From the NCBI GenBank assembly GCA_011390785.1, contig JAABRR010000034.1, positions 1 through 42,321 of the forward strand: a stretch of DNA of 42,321 nucleotides, written 5' to 3'. A program made the position numbers and the translations under genes. This DNA is from Sphingobacteriia bacterium (lineage in GTDB: Bacteria; Bacteroidota; Bacteroidia; Bacteroidales; UBA7960). Numbering within the stretch: the first letter of the stretch is position 1; the number at the start of each line of letters is the position of its first letter. The notes below the pieces were generated by a model that was not told the origin of the DNA, ran no database searches, and saw nothing but the letters and a program-made list of their open reading frames with translations. Below, one piece after another: positions 34,575 through 42,321 of this stretch.

Positions 34575-37466
34575 TTACCGGTTGCATACCTGCCTGAACT
34601 CGCAATTTATGCACTTTTTTTCGTCGGCAGTTCTTGTAAAAGGTTGGTTGGGATCATAAATGTTTTTAATGATCCTTGTCAGTTGCTTTTCAAATTCTCC
34701 TATGATCTGATCGTCGATAAGCGGTTTATTTTCAGGTGTTTCAAGTGCTAACATACCTGCTGAAAGGTTTCTGAATGAAATGATTCCCGGTTGAATTGTA
34801 TTGGTATTTCCATACTTTCTTTGGTAAAGCATGGCATACATAAGCAGCTGAAAACTTTTGCCCAAATCAGAGTCTTCCGCAAGGGCATCCCACTCCTTTA
34901 CCACCAGATCTTTATCTTCTACCTTTCCTGTTTTATAGTCAATGATTCTGTAAATATTTCCCAGCTTGTCTATCCGGTCAGCGAATCCTCTAAAATGAAT
35001 TTCTTCTGTAGTTGATCCAAAAGACACAGGAACGAATACATTCAATTCTTCTTCCGATTTAACATACTGCAGGGATTGGTTCTTCTCATACAGGTCTTTT
35101 ACAAGTGTTTTTTCGGCCTGAAGAAAGTTCTTTACATAACGTACAACCACCTTTGCCAATAATAAATTCTTTCCCGAAGTTACATCACCCCCTTTATAAT
35201 GTTTCATGAATTTGTCGGTGGTTACTTCGTCAGTATTGGCAAGCATTCTGTCAAGGTGATCAATAGTGATATTATTTCCAGCCAGCTTCTCATCTTCATA
35301 CAGTTGCTCTAAAACAGCATGTACCACAGTGCCAAGTGTATTGGCCTGAATAGTTTCTTCGGGAAGTATGGTTTCTTCTACTTTTATAATGTGTTTAAAA
35401 AAGAAAAGTAGCGAGCATCTTATAAAATGATTCAGGGTAGTAGGGGAGAAGCCCTTTGAATTTATTCTATTGAGTTCTTCCAGGATTTCCGGAGATTTGG
35501 CTATAACTATTTCATCATCAATATCATGAGTAGCTGATGGAAGGGAAATGATATTTTCTGTAATTTTAATGTTGGGGTTGTATTTAGGCATTTCCATGAT
35601 CAGCTGGGTGAGAAACCGGCTTTTTTCGCTACTACCAATGTCTTGCTTTTGAGTGTTGTAAATGATATGAATATTTTCGGCTCTTTGCAGCAGGCGGTAA
35701 AAATGGTAGGCAAAAATGGCATCTTTCTCTTTGTGAACGGGGATGCCAAAACCGGCCTTAACATCAAATGGTATTATCGATGTATTACTTTTGGAAGCCG
35801 GTAAAATATCTTCATTGGCCGAAAGGATTATTAGGATTTTGAAATCGAGATTACGGGTTTCCAGCAGCCCCATTACCTGTAACCCTGCCAAAGGTTCGCC
35901 CGAAAGGGTTAGTTTCGACTCCCTGGCCATTGCCTGAAAAAGCATAAAAAGGATACGAAGGTCTTTAACCTGCTCCTGTATTTCGATCGAATTTTTTAAC
36001 TTTTGTAGGAGGGTATTGATGGCAAACAAAGCTTCAAAATCTGTAAACCAGGGTGAGTTTTCTATCAAAATCTCTTCCCTGTCCGCTTCATGCCGAAAAG
36101 CCTGATCAAGGGTTTGGGTTAATTGCTTTAGCGCGGCAATAATCTTTGACGGGCTTGCAACAAAGTCGGCAAACCATGGCGAGAAAAGTTTCTTAAATTT
36201 ATCTTCCTGATCCCAGAATGTTGCGAGGGTAGAGAAATAGATAAATGTTTTTTTAGACTCAAATAATTTATTGATAAAAACTTCAGCTGATTGCTCAGGT
36301 AAATGCTGTTTCAAAAGAATAGCAATAGCCGGATGTCTGAAAAATCTTGCAAGGTCTTTAAAATAAAATGCCGTTTCTGCTCCGGGCCGGGCTGAATTCA
36401 TTCGTAGTGTGGTAATATGCATCTGGAAAACAGCATCAAACAGGCTGTAAATATTGGTTTTCCTGATGGGAAACCCCATTGTAATGTTAACCTTTTCAAT
36501 TTCTGATGGAATAGAATTCAGCACTGGCAACAACAGTTCTTCGTTGGCAAGTACAACAGCTGTATTATTTTGGCTAATGTCTTCTTTGGAAATATCTTTT
36601 AGAATATTGCCAGCCAGCTTGGCCTGGTTTACATTTTTTGCCACACCATACAGGTGGATATTTTTTTTCTGAATGCCGAAATAATCTCCCTCGAATAAAA
36701 AATCTTTTAATCCCCACCGTGATCTGTATTTTCTTAAAAAAAGTCCGGCTTCATGGTTTGGGTTATTCATGTAATACTTATCCGTATCCCACAAAACTTC
36801 GGCAATTCCTTTTTTTACCAAGCCATTTATGATAGATTCTTCTGACTGATTTAATGCATTGAACCCTGCAAAATATATGTGTTTCCATCGCAATTCCGGA
36901 AAATCTTCCTGAGCCAGCTTTCGGGCCGCCAGGCGAAAGGCAAGTCCCTGGTAGGCAGTTTGCTTTTGTATAAGGGCATCAGAAAATATCTGGTGCCATT
37001 TCCTGAATTTTTTAAAAAAAGCAATGTATTTCTGCTGAAATTCGGTTAAAGGTTTTCCATCCGGATTCCAGGTTTCTATCCTTTTGATATCGAGAATATT
37101 GTCGAATATTTGCCTTGGTTCGTCAAGCTGGGCATCAATATCATTAAAATCCTTGATAAGCATGGGGGCCCATTTCAGGAATTCATCCAGATGCTCAGCC
37201 AGTTCTTTTTCCTGCTGGTAGTACACTTCATAAAAATCAAGCAGTAATGCAATGGGTTCCTGAATGGTGACACCGGTAATGGATGTGCAGAAATCTTCCA
37301 TGCTGAGTATGTCGGGCGCCCAAACGGGGGTGGTTATTTTTTGAGCAAAGTATCTTTTCAGGAATAGTCCGGCGCGTCGGTTGGGTGTAATTACACAAAC
37401 ATTTTCCAGCCCGAATGATTTCTGGGTAAGAACATGATTGGCTACTTTATCAAGAAAACTTTGCAT
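34575..37466 (-). CDS. AddB-like PD-(D/E)XK nuclease with C-terminal Fe-S cysteines
   Basis: The product is 963 aa, of the AddB type: an N-terminal helicase-like part (VCVITPNRRAGLFLKRYF) whose Walker A lysine/glycine pattern is missing, and a C-terminal nuclease. The nuclease has FRGFADRIDKLGNIYRIIDYKTGK (partial; D and K near 843-846) and QLLMYAMLYQRKYG. Four cysteines, C684 (HFIRCSLLFFF), C952, C955 and C961 (CINCEFRQVC), have the spacing of the AddB iron-sulfur cluster. Such proteins process double-strand ends for recombination together with an AddA/RecB-like helicase. That partner is not next to it here; the flanks are a MurU-like gene 5 nt upstream and a 216-nt gap downstream. Confidence 0.9.
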   Translation of the reverse strand: MQSFLDKVANHVLTQKSFGLENVCVITPNRRAGLFLKRYFAQKITTPVWAPDILSMEDFCTSITGVTIQEPIALLLDFYEVYYQQEKELAEHLDEFLKWAPMLIKDFNDIDAQLDEPRQIFDNILDIKRIETWNPDGKPLTEFQQKYIAFFKKFRKWHQIFSDALIQKQTAYQGLAFRLAARKLAQEDFPELRWKHIYFAGFNALNQSEESIINGLVKKGIAEVLWDTDKYYMNNPNHEAGLFLRKYRSRWGLKDFLFEGDYFGIQKKNIHLYGVAKNVNQAKLAGNILKDISKEDISQNNTAVVLANEELLLPVLNSIPSEIEKVNITMGFPIRKTNIYSLFDAVFQMHITTLRMNSARPGAETAFYFKDLARFFRHPAIAILLKQHLPEQSAEVFINKLFESKKTFIYFSTLATFWDQEDKFKKLFSPWFADFVASPSKIIAALKQLTQTLDQAFRHEADREEILIENSPWFTDFEALFAINTLLQKLKNSIEIQEQVKDLRILFMLFQAMARESKLTLSGEPLAGLQVMGLLETRNLDFKILIILSANEDILPASKSNTSIIPFDVKAGFGIPVHKEKDAIFAYHFYRLLQRAENIHIIYNTQKQDIGSSEKSRFLTQLIMEMPKYNPNIKITENIISLPSATHDIDDEIVIAKSPEILEELNRINSKGFSPTTLNHFIRCSLLFFFKHIIKVEETILPEETIQANTLGTVVHAVLEQLYEDEKLAGNNITIDHLDRMLANTDEVTTDKFMKHYKGGDVTSGKNLLLAKVVVRYVKNFLQAEKTLVKDLYEKNQSLQYVKSEEELNVFVPVSFGSTTEEIHFRGFADRIDKLGNIYRIIDYKTGKVEDKDLVVKEWDALAEDSDLGKSFQLLMYAMLYQRKYGNTNTIQPGIISFRNLSAGMLALETPENKPLIDDQIIGEFEKQLTRIIKNIYDPNQPFTRTADEKKCINCEFRQVCNR

Positions 37467-37471
37467 AATAA

Positions 37472-38215
37472 TCAGTTAAAGAATTTTTCCGGATGCATAT
37501 CAATGAGTTTCGATGCCTCTTCTAGTTTGGACGTTGTACCCAGGTCGGCCCAGTAGGCAGGATCGTGCTCCCAGGCAATGATTTTGTACTTTTCTGCCAA
37601 TCGCAAATATACCTTGTTGATGGAGAAAACACCTTGTTCTTCAATAAGGTCAAAGATATCGGGGCTAACAATATGAATGCCGCTGAATGCGAGTAACCGC
37701 GGCGAACTAGCTGCAGAGCCACAATCAATGCGTGCTTTTGTTTGGATATTGGTCCAGCCACAAAGCCTGCCATTATCCCACATAAAATATCGTGCTGTTG
37801 TTCTCTGGCTTACTGCCAGGGTTGCCAGAGCTTTTTCCCGGGTATGCAGGCTGTACATTTCTTTTAGGTTGATGTCGGAGATAACATCAACATTATGAAG
37901 GATAAAAGGGGTGTCACCTCTCAAATGCTCGGCTGCTTTGGATAATCCGCCTCCTGTATCAAGCAACAAATCGCTCTCGTCAGAAACAATTATTTCCGCC
38001 CCATTTGTTTGGAGTTGGTTAATGGCTTCTTTCATCAAGTCGGGAAAATGATGAATATTGATTACAATAAACCGGATTCCGGCATGGGTAAGTTTATCTA
38101 CAGCCCTTTGCAGAAGGGTTTTCCCATTAAGCTCAACAAGTGCTTTGGGTTTGTGTGTTGTAAGGGGCATAAGTCTTGTGCCTAATCCGGCGGCAAAGAT
38201 CATAGCTTTTTGCAT
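37472..38215 (-). CDS. Sugar-1-phosphate nucleotidyltransferase, MurU-like
   Basis: The product is 247 aa with the nucleotidyltransferase signature AAGLGTRLMPLTTHKPKALV (8-27 in part), a metal-binding NVDVISD and the late FSGIHIVSP and YWADLGTTSKLEEA segments typical of MurNAc-1-phosphate uridylyltransferase (MurU) and HddC-like enzymes. It would transfer a nucleotide to a sugar-1-phosphate. The neighbouring kinase-RapZ gene is AmgK-like, and AmgK/MurU together regenerate UDP-MurNAc from recycled MurNAc, so that pathway is the favoured inference. GDP-heptose-type chemistry is the alternative. It lies 6 nt after the 40-aa gene and 5 nt before the AddB-like gene. Confidence 0.9.
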   Translation of the reverse strand: MQKAMIFAAGLGTRLMPLTTHKPKALVELNGKTLLQRAVDKLTHAGIRFIVINIHHFPDLMKEAINQLQTNGAEIIVSDESDLLLDTGGGLSKAAEHLRGDTPFILHNVDVISDINLKEMYSLHTREKALATLAVSQRTTARYFMWDNGRLCGWTNIQTKARIDCGSAASSPRLLAFSGIHIVSPDIFDLIEEQGVFSINKVYLRLAEKYKIIAWEHDPAYWADLGTTSKLEEASKLIDMHPEKFFN

Positions 38216-38221
38216 ATCAGA

Positions 38222-38344
38222 TCATAATTCTTTGGGTTTGCAAAGGACTTTTTCTTTTGAAGCCATCAGGCCACATTTTTTGCATGAGAACCGGGCATTT
38301 TTTCCTTTCTCATCTTTCCCTGTTTTACAAACTTTTTTTGACAT
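38222..38344 (-). CDS. 40-residue cysteine-rich basic protein
   Basis: A small frame ATG 38344 to TGA 38222 encodes 40 aa, MSKKVCKTGK... ending CKPKEL. It has four cysteines (C6, C21, C24, C35) with a central CKKC, like a miniature zinc ribbon or knuckle, and about a third of the residues are lysine. It fills the gap between the kinase-RapZ fusion (40 nt) and the MurU-like gene (6 nt) on the same strand, which supports it as a real operon member. The function is unknown; zinc and nucleic-acid binding are guesses from composition. Confidence 0.65.
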   Translation of the reverse strand: MSKKVCKTGKDEKGKNARFSCKKCGLMASKEKVLCKPKEL

Positions 38345-38384
38345 TAGGTTTCAGAATTGGCGAATGAAAGTAGAAGTTATAAGT

Positions 38385-39827
38385 TTATGTGGGCCATGAT
38401 AGTTCTTCATTATGCTGCAGATCAATGGCTACATCATAACTTCGGCTTAGTCTTTCAGCAAGTTTTTCGGCACTGTAAACAGATCGGTGTTGACCGCCTG
38501 TGCAGCCATAGCTCACCATTAAGTGGGTAAATCCCCTTTCCATGTAAGCTTTCACAGAGTTTTCCACTAAATGAGTTGTTATGTTGAGAAACTCGCTCAC
38601 TGCGGGCTCCTTTTCCAGGTAATCAATAACCGGCTGATCTTTACCTGTCATTCTTTTGTAAGCTTTTTCTCTGCCCGGGTTGGGCAAACTTCTGCAATCG
38701 AAAATAAAACCACCTCCATTTCCGGATTCATCAACAGGAAATGTTTTCCGGTATGAAAAACTTCTGATGCTAATTTTTAGTCCTGAAGAAGGCTGATCGA
38801 ATTTTTTCAGGTTGGGTGATGCAATAATCTCATATAATACATGCCTTAGATAAGGTGTGATTTCGGGAATCTTATTGTTTTCGAGCAACCAAACCAGGTT
38901 TCTTTTTGCATAAAAGATGCTTTGTAAAAACAGTGTTTTTTTCTCGTAAAACCCCCGAAAGCCATAGGCTCCCATGGCTTGTAAAATTCTTATCAGAACA
39001 AAACCATAAAAATGGTTTCTGAATTTTTGCTCATCAATATCAATGTGCTTTTTTACTGACTGGATATAATAATCAAGCAATTCTTCACGCTGATCGGGGT
39101 GTATGTTGGCTTTGGCATCGTAAAGCAGAGAAGCAATGTCGTATTGAAGAGCTCCTTTTCGTCCTCCCTGGTAATCGATAAACCAGGGCTGACTGTTTCT
39201 TATCATAATATTTCGTGACTGGAAATCACGGTAAAGAAAGTATTGACTATCGGCTTCCAAAAGGTATTGGCATAAGGCCTGAAAATCGTCTTCGAGCTTT
39301 TGCTCATCATAAAGAATTCCGGCCAGTTTCAGGAAGTAGTATTTGAAATAATTCAAATCCCACATCATAGAATTCTGGTCGAAGGCATGCCGCGGGAAGC
39401 AAACAGAAAAATCGAGCTCTTTGGCACCGTTTATCTGGAAAAGGGGAAGCTGATCCAGAATTTTGTGGTAAAGCTCCATTACCGGTTCATTAAAGTACAC
39501 CTGATCGCGGCTGTGGGGCAACAGCGAAAAAAGCGTTGTATCGCCCAGGTCTTCGAGCAGGTAAACAAAGTTTTCGGTGTTTTGGGCCAGCACTTTGGGC
39601 ACGGGCAGGTTGAGTTTCTGAAAATGGTGTGTAAAGCTCAGGAACGCTTGATTTTCCTGGTCTATAGGGTTGTAAGCACCTATTATGGTCCCCTTGGAAT
39701 AAACAATACGAAAGTATTTCCGGTCTGAGCCCGACGGGGGCAACGTAAGAATTTCGGCGGGTTCTTCACCACTCCACTGTATAAATAATTCTCCAATAAG
39801 TTGTTGCTGTTCTGTATGATTATGCAT
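38385..39827 (-). CDS. Fusion: AmgK-like sugar kinase/phosphotransferase + RapZ C-terminal domain
   Basis: The product is 480 aa with two domains. Residues 1-330 form an aminoglycoside-phosphotransferase-fold kinase of the AmgK (MurNAc/GlcNAc anomeric kinase) kind: LLEDLGDTTLF, the catalytic loop FLYRDFQSRNIMI (198-208) with D201 and N206, and metal site FIDYQGGRKGALQYDIASLL with D218. Residues 351-480 match the C-terminal domain of RapZ: FDCRSLPNPG (376-385), MTGKDQPVIDYL and SYGCTGGQHRSVYSAEKLAE (439-458), the loop that in E. coli RapZ belongs to the glucosamine-6-phosphate site. The RapZ N-terminal P-loop kinase domain is absent. The sensing or regulatory role of the second domain is inferred. 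It is first in a close minus-strand cluster with the 40-aa protein, the MurU-like enzyme and the AddB-like nuclease. Confidence 0.9.
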   Translation of the reverse strand: MHNHTEQQQLIGELFIQWSGEEPAEILTLPPSGSDRKYFRIVYSKGTIIGAYNPIDQENQAFLSFTHHFQKLNLPVPKVLAQNTENFVYLLEDLGDTTLFSLLPHSRDQVYFNEPVMELYHKILDQLPLFQINGAKELDFSVCFPRHAFDQNSMMWDLNYFKYYFLKLAGILYDEQKLEDDFQALCQYLLEADSQYFLYRDFQSRNIMIRNSQPWFIDYQGGRKGALQYDIASLLYDAKANIHPDQREELLDYYIQSVKKHIDIDEQKFRNHFYGFVLIRILQAMGAYGFRGFYEKKTLFLQSIFYAKRNLVWLLENNKIPEITPYLRHVLYEIIASPNLKKFDQPSSGLKISIRSFSYRKTFPVDESGNGGGFIFDCRSLPNPGREKAYKRMTGKDQPVIDYLEKEPAVSEFLNITTHLVENSVKAYMERGFTHLMVSYGCTGGQHRSVYSAEKLAERLSRSYDVAIDLQHNEELSWPT

Positions 39828-39935
39828 AATGTAATTTGTAGGCTTTGGTAAATTTACAAAAGTAATATGTATGATGGGAAATAATGAATCTATTGTGGGT
39901 TTTTGTTTTATTTTCCCTGGATGTTTCCAGAATAT

Positions 39936-40778
39936 TTATTTCGGCAAAAAGATATAATTATGATAGTTGGCATCTGAATAATCCGCGCTGTTAACAGGTA
40001 TCCCTATAGTATTAATGGCCCTTGGTTCATACCCCATATTTGCCATAAATGATATTACATCATGTTTCGAAAATTCAGTGTTGGGCAAAACATCATCAGA
40101 AAGTTCCATCATGACCAGAGGTTTCATATTTTGGAGAGTTTCGGTCATTCCTTGCAAGGCGTACATTTCTGCTCCTTCAATATCAATTTTAATTATATCG
40201 ATTTTTTCGATATTTTTTTCTCTAACGTACTGGTCTATTGAAATAGCTTTCACCATTTCAGTTTGCCCACTTTCTGTATCGTGCCTGAAAATACTCGACA
40301 TACCCATGTTTTCTCTGGCAGAAACATAAAAGGTTAAAGTGTCTTCTTTGCTGTAGATGGCCTTATTTTCTAAAACTACATTCTGAAGCTTGTTGATGTT
40401 GGCGTTAAAGGTAAGTTTTTCAAAAACGCCTGATATAGCTTCAAAAGCGTAAACTTTTCCGGTTTGGGTAACAATTTGTGAAGCTGCAAGGGTGTAACAG
40501 CCTATGTTGGCACCAATATCAAGAAAAACATCTCCTGGTTTCAGGTGATTTTTCAGAAACCGAATTCCCCTTTCATCAAATGCATCCAAAAAATAGATCT
40601 GTTGTTGTATCCATTCGTCGATGTGCAGTTTTATTTTCAGGTTTTGCTGGTAGGGCCTTATGGCTTTTTGGTTCTGAAAAAGATGCAACGGGGCAAATAT
40701 TTTTGTGTAAAAAGCATAGTATCTTTTTCTAAAGAAAGGAATTTTGAAAACAATTCTGAAAAAACGGGCCAGCAACAT
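39936..40778 (-). CDS. FkbM-family SAM-dependent methyltransferase
   Basis: About 280 aa from the chosen ATG 40778 (MLLARFFRIVFKIPFF). SAM motif I is DVFLDIGANIGCYTLAAS, and the later IDIIKIDIEGAEMYALQGM is the FkbM hallmark. These enzymes O-methylate sugars or secondary metabolites, often surface glycans. The frame can be extended to ATG 40820, but that codon lies in the inverted repeat 40805-40845 and the extra 14 residues add no family character, so I prefer the internal start. The N-terminus is hydrophobic and basic, suggesting membrane association. It is on the same strand as the TolC-like gene 88-130 nt upstream, but probably has its own promoter. Confidence 0.88.
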   Translation of the reverse strand: MLLARFFRIVFKIPFFRKRYYAFYTKIFAPLHLFQNQKAIRPYQQNLKIKLHIDEWIQQQIYFLDAFDERGIRFLKNHLKPGDVFLDIGANIGCYTLAASQIVTQTGKVYAFEAISGVFEKLTFNANINKLQNVVLENKAIYSKEDTLTFYVSARENMGMSSIFRHDTESGQTEMVKAISIDQYVREKNIEKIDIIKIDIEGAEMYALQGMTETLQNMKPLVMMELSDDVLPNTEFSKHDVISFMANMGYEPRAINTIGIPVNSADYSDANYHNYIFLPK

Positions 40779-40804
40779 AACATGGAAAATTTTCTGATAA
40801 TGGA

Positions 40805-40845
40805 AAGCAGGCCATGGCATCTTTTTCTGATAACATGGCCTGCTT
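40805..40845 (-). other. Perfect 12-bp inverted repeat between the TolC-like and fkbM genes
   Basis: AAGCAGGCCATG (40805-40816) and CATGGCCTGCTT (40834-40845) are exact reverse complements around a 17-nt loop. On the minus strand only a short TTT follows, so it is a weak terminator for the TolC-like gene or a 5' leader stem-loop of the methyltransferase gene. Confidence 0.6.
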
Positions 40846-40849
40846 AAAA

Positions 40850-40857
40850 CAAAGATA
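40850..40857 (-). promoter_or_regulatory. Possible -7 box for the fkbM gene
   Basis: On the minus strand this reads TATCTTTG, matching TAnnTTTG, 72 nt before the chosen ATG 40778. The -33 element is not convincing. If used, transcription would begin at the inverted repeat 40805-40845. Confidence 0.35.
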
Positions 40858-40908
40858 ATTAACTTTTGAGTGAATAGATTTCCTTTTTATCAAATAAAGA
40901 AGAATTGG

Positions 40909-42087
40909 TTAAAACATGTGCTGATTCAACAGGGCAATGGTTTGATGCAGTTCCAGCTCCATTTCCAGAATATTGTCGATACTCTGGTAGATAAAGGATA
41001 GCTCAAGCAAATACTCCGTAAGGCTGATCTCTCCTTTTTCCAGTGCAGTGTTCAGGTAATCCGAATTATCAACTGACTGCATGATTTGTTCGTATTCATT
41101 GATCGAACTTTGCAGATCGCCAGCTTTGGCAAAATGAGATCTCAATGTTTGATAATATTGCAGCTTCTGGTCTGCCTGGCTGCTTTCAAGTGCAGCTGAG
41201 TGAGCCTGGGCATACCGGGTAGTATTTTTGTTTTCCCACAAAGGGATGGTAATGCCTACAGAAAACCCCCTGAACTGCTCATGGGTAAGTGCTTCGCTAA
41301 CATACCCGCCATGCATGCCCGGAAGATTCTCTGCTTTCTGCAATTTTACCTGCTGCCGGCTTATGTCAATTTCCTGTTTTAGCCAGGTAAGCATTGGATT
41401 TTGCTGTTCGGCATTTTCGTACCATTGCTCAAAATCAGATGGAAGTGCTACTGTTTGATAAGCATTGCCGGAAAATGAAATCTCTTCTCCACCATTCATG
41501 GTTTGGAGTCTGGATAAAAGACTGTTTTTTTGAATGATCAGATTTTCGGTTTCTTTCTGCAGATTCAGGTAGCTCAGCTTAACTTTATTGTGCTCAATAA
41601 TATTGGTTTCGCCGGTTTCGAGCAATCGGGTGTATGCATCTGAGAGTTTCCGGGCATTATCGAGTCGAAGGTTTAGTTGTTCCAGTCTGCGGTTGGTATG
41701 CACCAGTTCAAGGCAAGCCTGTTTTGCTTTTAGCAAAAGTTCGAGCCGGTAGTTGCTGAACTCTGAAGAGAGCTGCTCATTGCGGGCATCTGCAATACGG
41801 CTTCGGTGAAGGTAAGCCGTTGGGAAATCGAAATGTTGAATAATCGAAAGGTTGTTTCTGTTTCCAATGCTTGATGGGCTGCCCGAAAACCAGGCGTACT
41901 CAAATGCTGGGTTGGGCAGGTAAATGCCCGTTTTGTTGCCAAGGGTGCGTGCATTTATTTCTTCTCTCAGGGCTTCCAGGGTTGTATTGTTGCTTTCAAT
42001 CTCTTGCAGAACCTGCTCTATAGTATTCTGAGACCAGGCTGTTATTGAAATGAAAAGAGAGAATGCAGTGATCAGGATTTTATTCAT
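40909..42087 (-). CDS. TolC-family outer-membrane channel, CzcC/CusC-like
   Basis: The product is 392 aa with a signal peptide (MNKILITAFSLFISITAWSQ) and long coiled-coil-forming helices typical of outer-membrane efflux proteins: IEQVLQEIESNNTTLEALREE at the start, NPAFEYAWFSGSP, and a second repeat VKLQKAENLPGMHGGYVSE ... FSVGITIPLWENKN. The short length and PLWENKN-type motif suit CzcC-like channels of metal RND efflux systems. It directly follows the RND pump gene ending at 42132 (44 nt), so the two are probably one operon. No periplasmic adaptor gene follows it. Confidence 0.92.
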   Translation of the reverse strand: MNKILITAFSLFISITAWSQNTIEQVLQEIESNNTTLEALREEINARTLGNKTGIYLPNPAFEYAWFSGSPSSIGNRNNLSIIQHFDFPTAYLHRSRIADARNEQLSSEFSNYRLELLLKAKQACLELVHTNRRLEQLNLRLDNARKLSDAYTRLLETGETNIIEHNKVKLSYLNLQKETENLIIQKNSLLSRLQTMNGGEEISFSGNAYQTVALPSDFEQWYENAEQQNPMLTWLKQEIDISRQQVKLQKAENLPGMHGGYVSEALTHEQFRGFSVGITIPLWENKNTTRYAQAHSAALESSQADQKLQYYQTLRSHFAKAGDLQSSINEYEQIMQSVDNSDYLNTALEKGEISLTEYLLELSFIYQSIDNILEMELELHQTIALLNQHMF

Positions 42088-42131
42088 GAGATAATGTTTT
42101 TAATTGTTATTGTTGACTCAATTGCCGGCAC

Positions 42132-42321
42132 TTACTCGGTTCGGGTTGTTTTTTTCTCTCGTTTTAACCAACCATACACAATGGGTACCAGGTAGATATT
42201 GAGCAAGGTAGATGTTAGCAATCCACCCAGGATCACTTTTGCCATTGGGCTTTGGATTTCATTTCCGGCTACATCTCCGCGAAGTGCCAGAGGAATAAGT
42301 GCCAGCCCGGCAGTGAGGGCA
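42132..42321 (-). CDS. RND efflux pump, CzcA/CusA type, C-terminal end (partial)
   Basis: The last 62 codons of a gene run in from the right edge. The residues [20 protein letters not shown], then [22 protein letters not shown] and the basic [12 protein letters not shown] end, form the last transmembrane helices and tail of a heavy-metal RND (HME) pump. The [17 protein letters not shown] pattern is characteristic of this branch. The stop TAA lies at 42134-42132. The metal cannot be inferred from this piece. Confidence 0.9.
   Translation of the reverse strand, partial: ALTAGLALIPLALRGDVAGNEIQSPMAKVILGGLLTSTLLNIYLVPIVYGWLKREKKTTRTE

Overview
The window looks like chromosome of a member of the Bacteroidota, most likely Bacteroidales or Marinilabiliales. 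Evidence: promoters of the TTTG-N19/20-TAnnTTTG type, few Shine-Dalgarno sequences, AT-rich intergenic DNA, Bacteroidota-style lineage proteins, and the gene order rpsU - xer - hpf - tRNA cluster - tuf - tRNA-Trp - secE - nusG - rplKAJL - rpoBC - DUF3467. No CRISPR array, rRNA gene, insertion sequence or complete prophage was seen.

Layout. (1) 1-2319: the tail of an unidentified gene, a YjbQ-family gene preceded by a perfect 18-bp inverted repeat, and a lipoprotein amidase. (2) 2347-4457, minus strand: a DUF4255 (Afp16/Pvc16-like) protein, a shortened Afp15-like AAA ATPase with a damaged Walker A, and a multi-pass membrane protein. The first two belong to families of extracellular contractile injection systems (eCIS), but no sheath, tube, spike or baseplate gene is present, so this looks like an orphan remnant or a repurposed mini-module. 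(3) 4655-7015: a Prx6-type peroxiredoxin, pssA-yraN and a small conserved protein. (4) 7226-22622: the ribosome, translation and transcription core, with a promoter overlapping the terminator of the upstream operon and hairpins at several gene junctions. (5) 22729-29216: a lipoprotein, then purine metabolism genes (nucleoside phosphorylase, MTA/SAH-type deaminase, guanine deaminase, dGTPase) mixed with lineage-conserved unknowns. (6) 29265-34358: a small unknown, a NarL-type two-component pair behind an aldo/keto reductase, an orphan LytTR regulator and a small TonB-C-like protein. (7) 34575-39827, minus strand: a kinase fused to a RapZ C-terminal domain, a 40-residue cysteine-rich protein, a MurU-like nucleotidyltransferase and an AddB-like nuclease, closely packed. 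(8) 39936-42321: an FkbM methyltransferase, a TolC/CzcC-like channel and the C-terminal end of a CzcA/CusA-type RND pump.

The most notable points are the eCIS-derived DUF4255/AAA/membrane-protein module and the kinase-RapZ fusion next to a MurU-like enzyme. The latter suggests amino-sugar or peptidoglycan recycling with a built-in metabolite-sensing domain. All family assignments come from reading motifs by eye; no database search was run.
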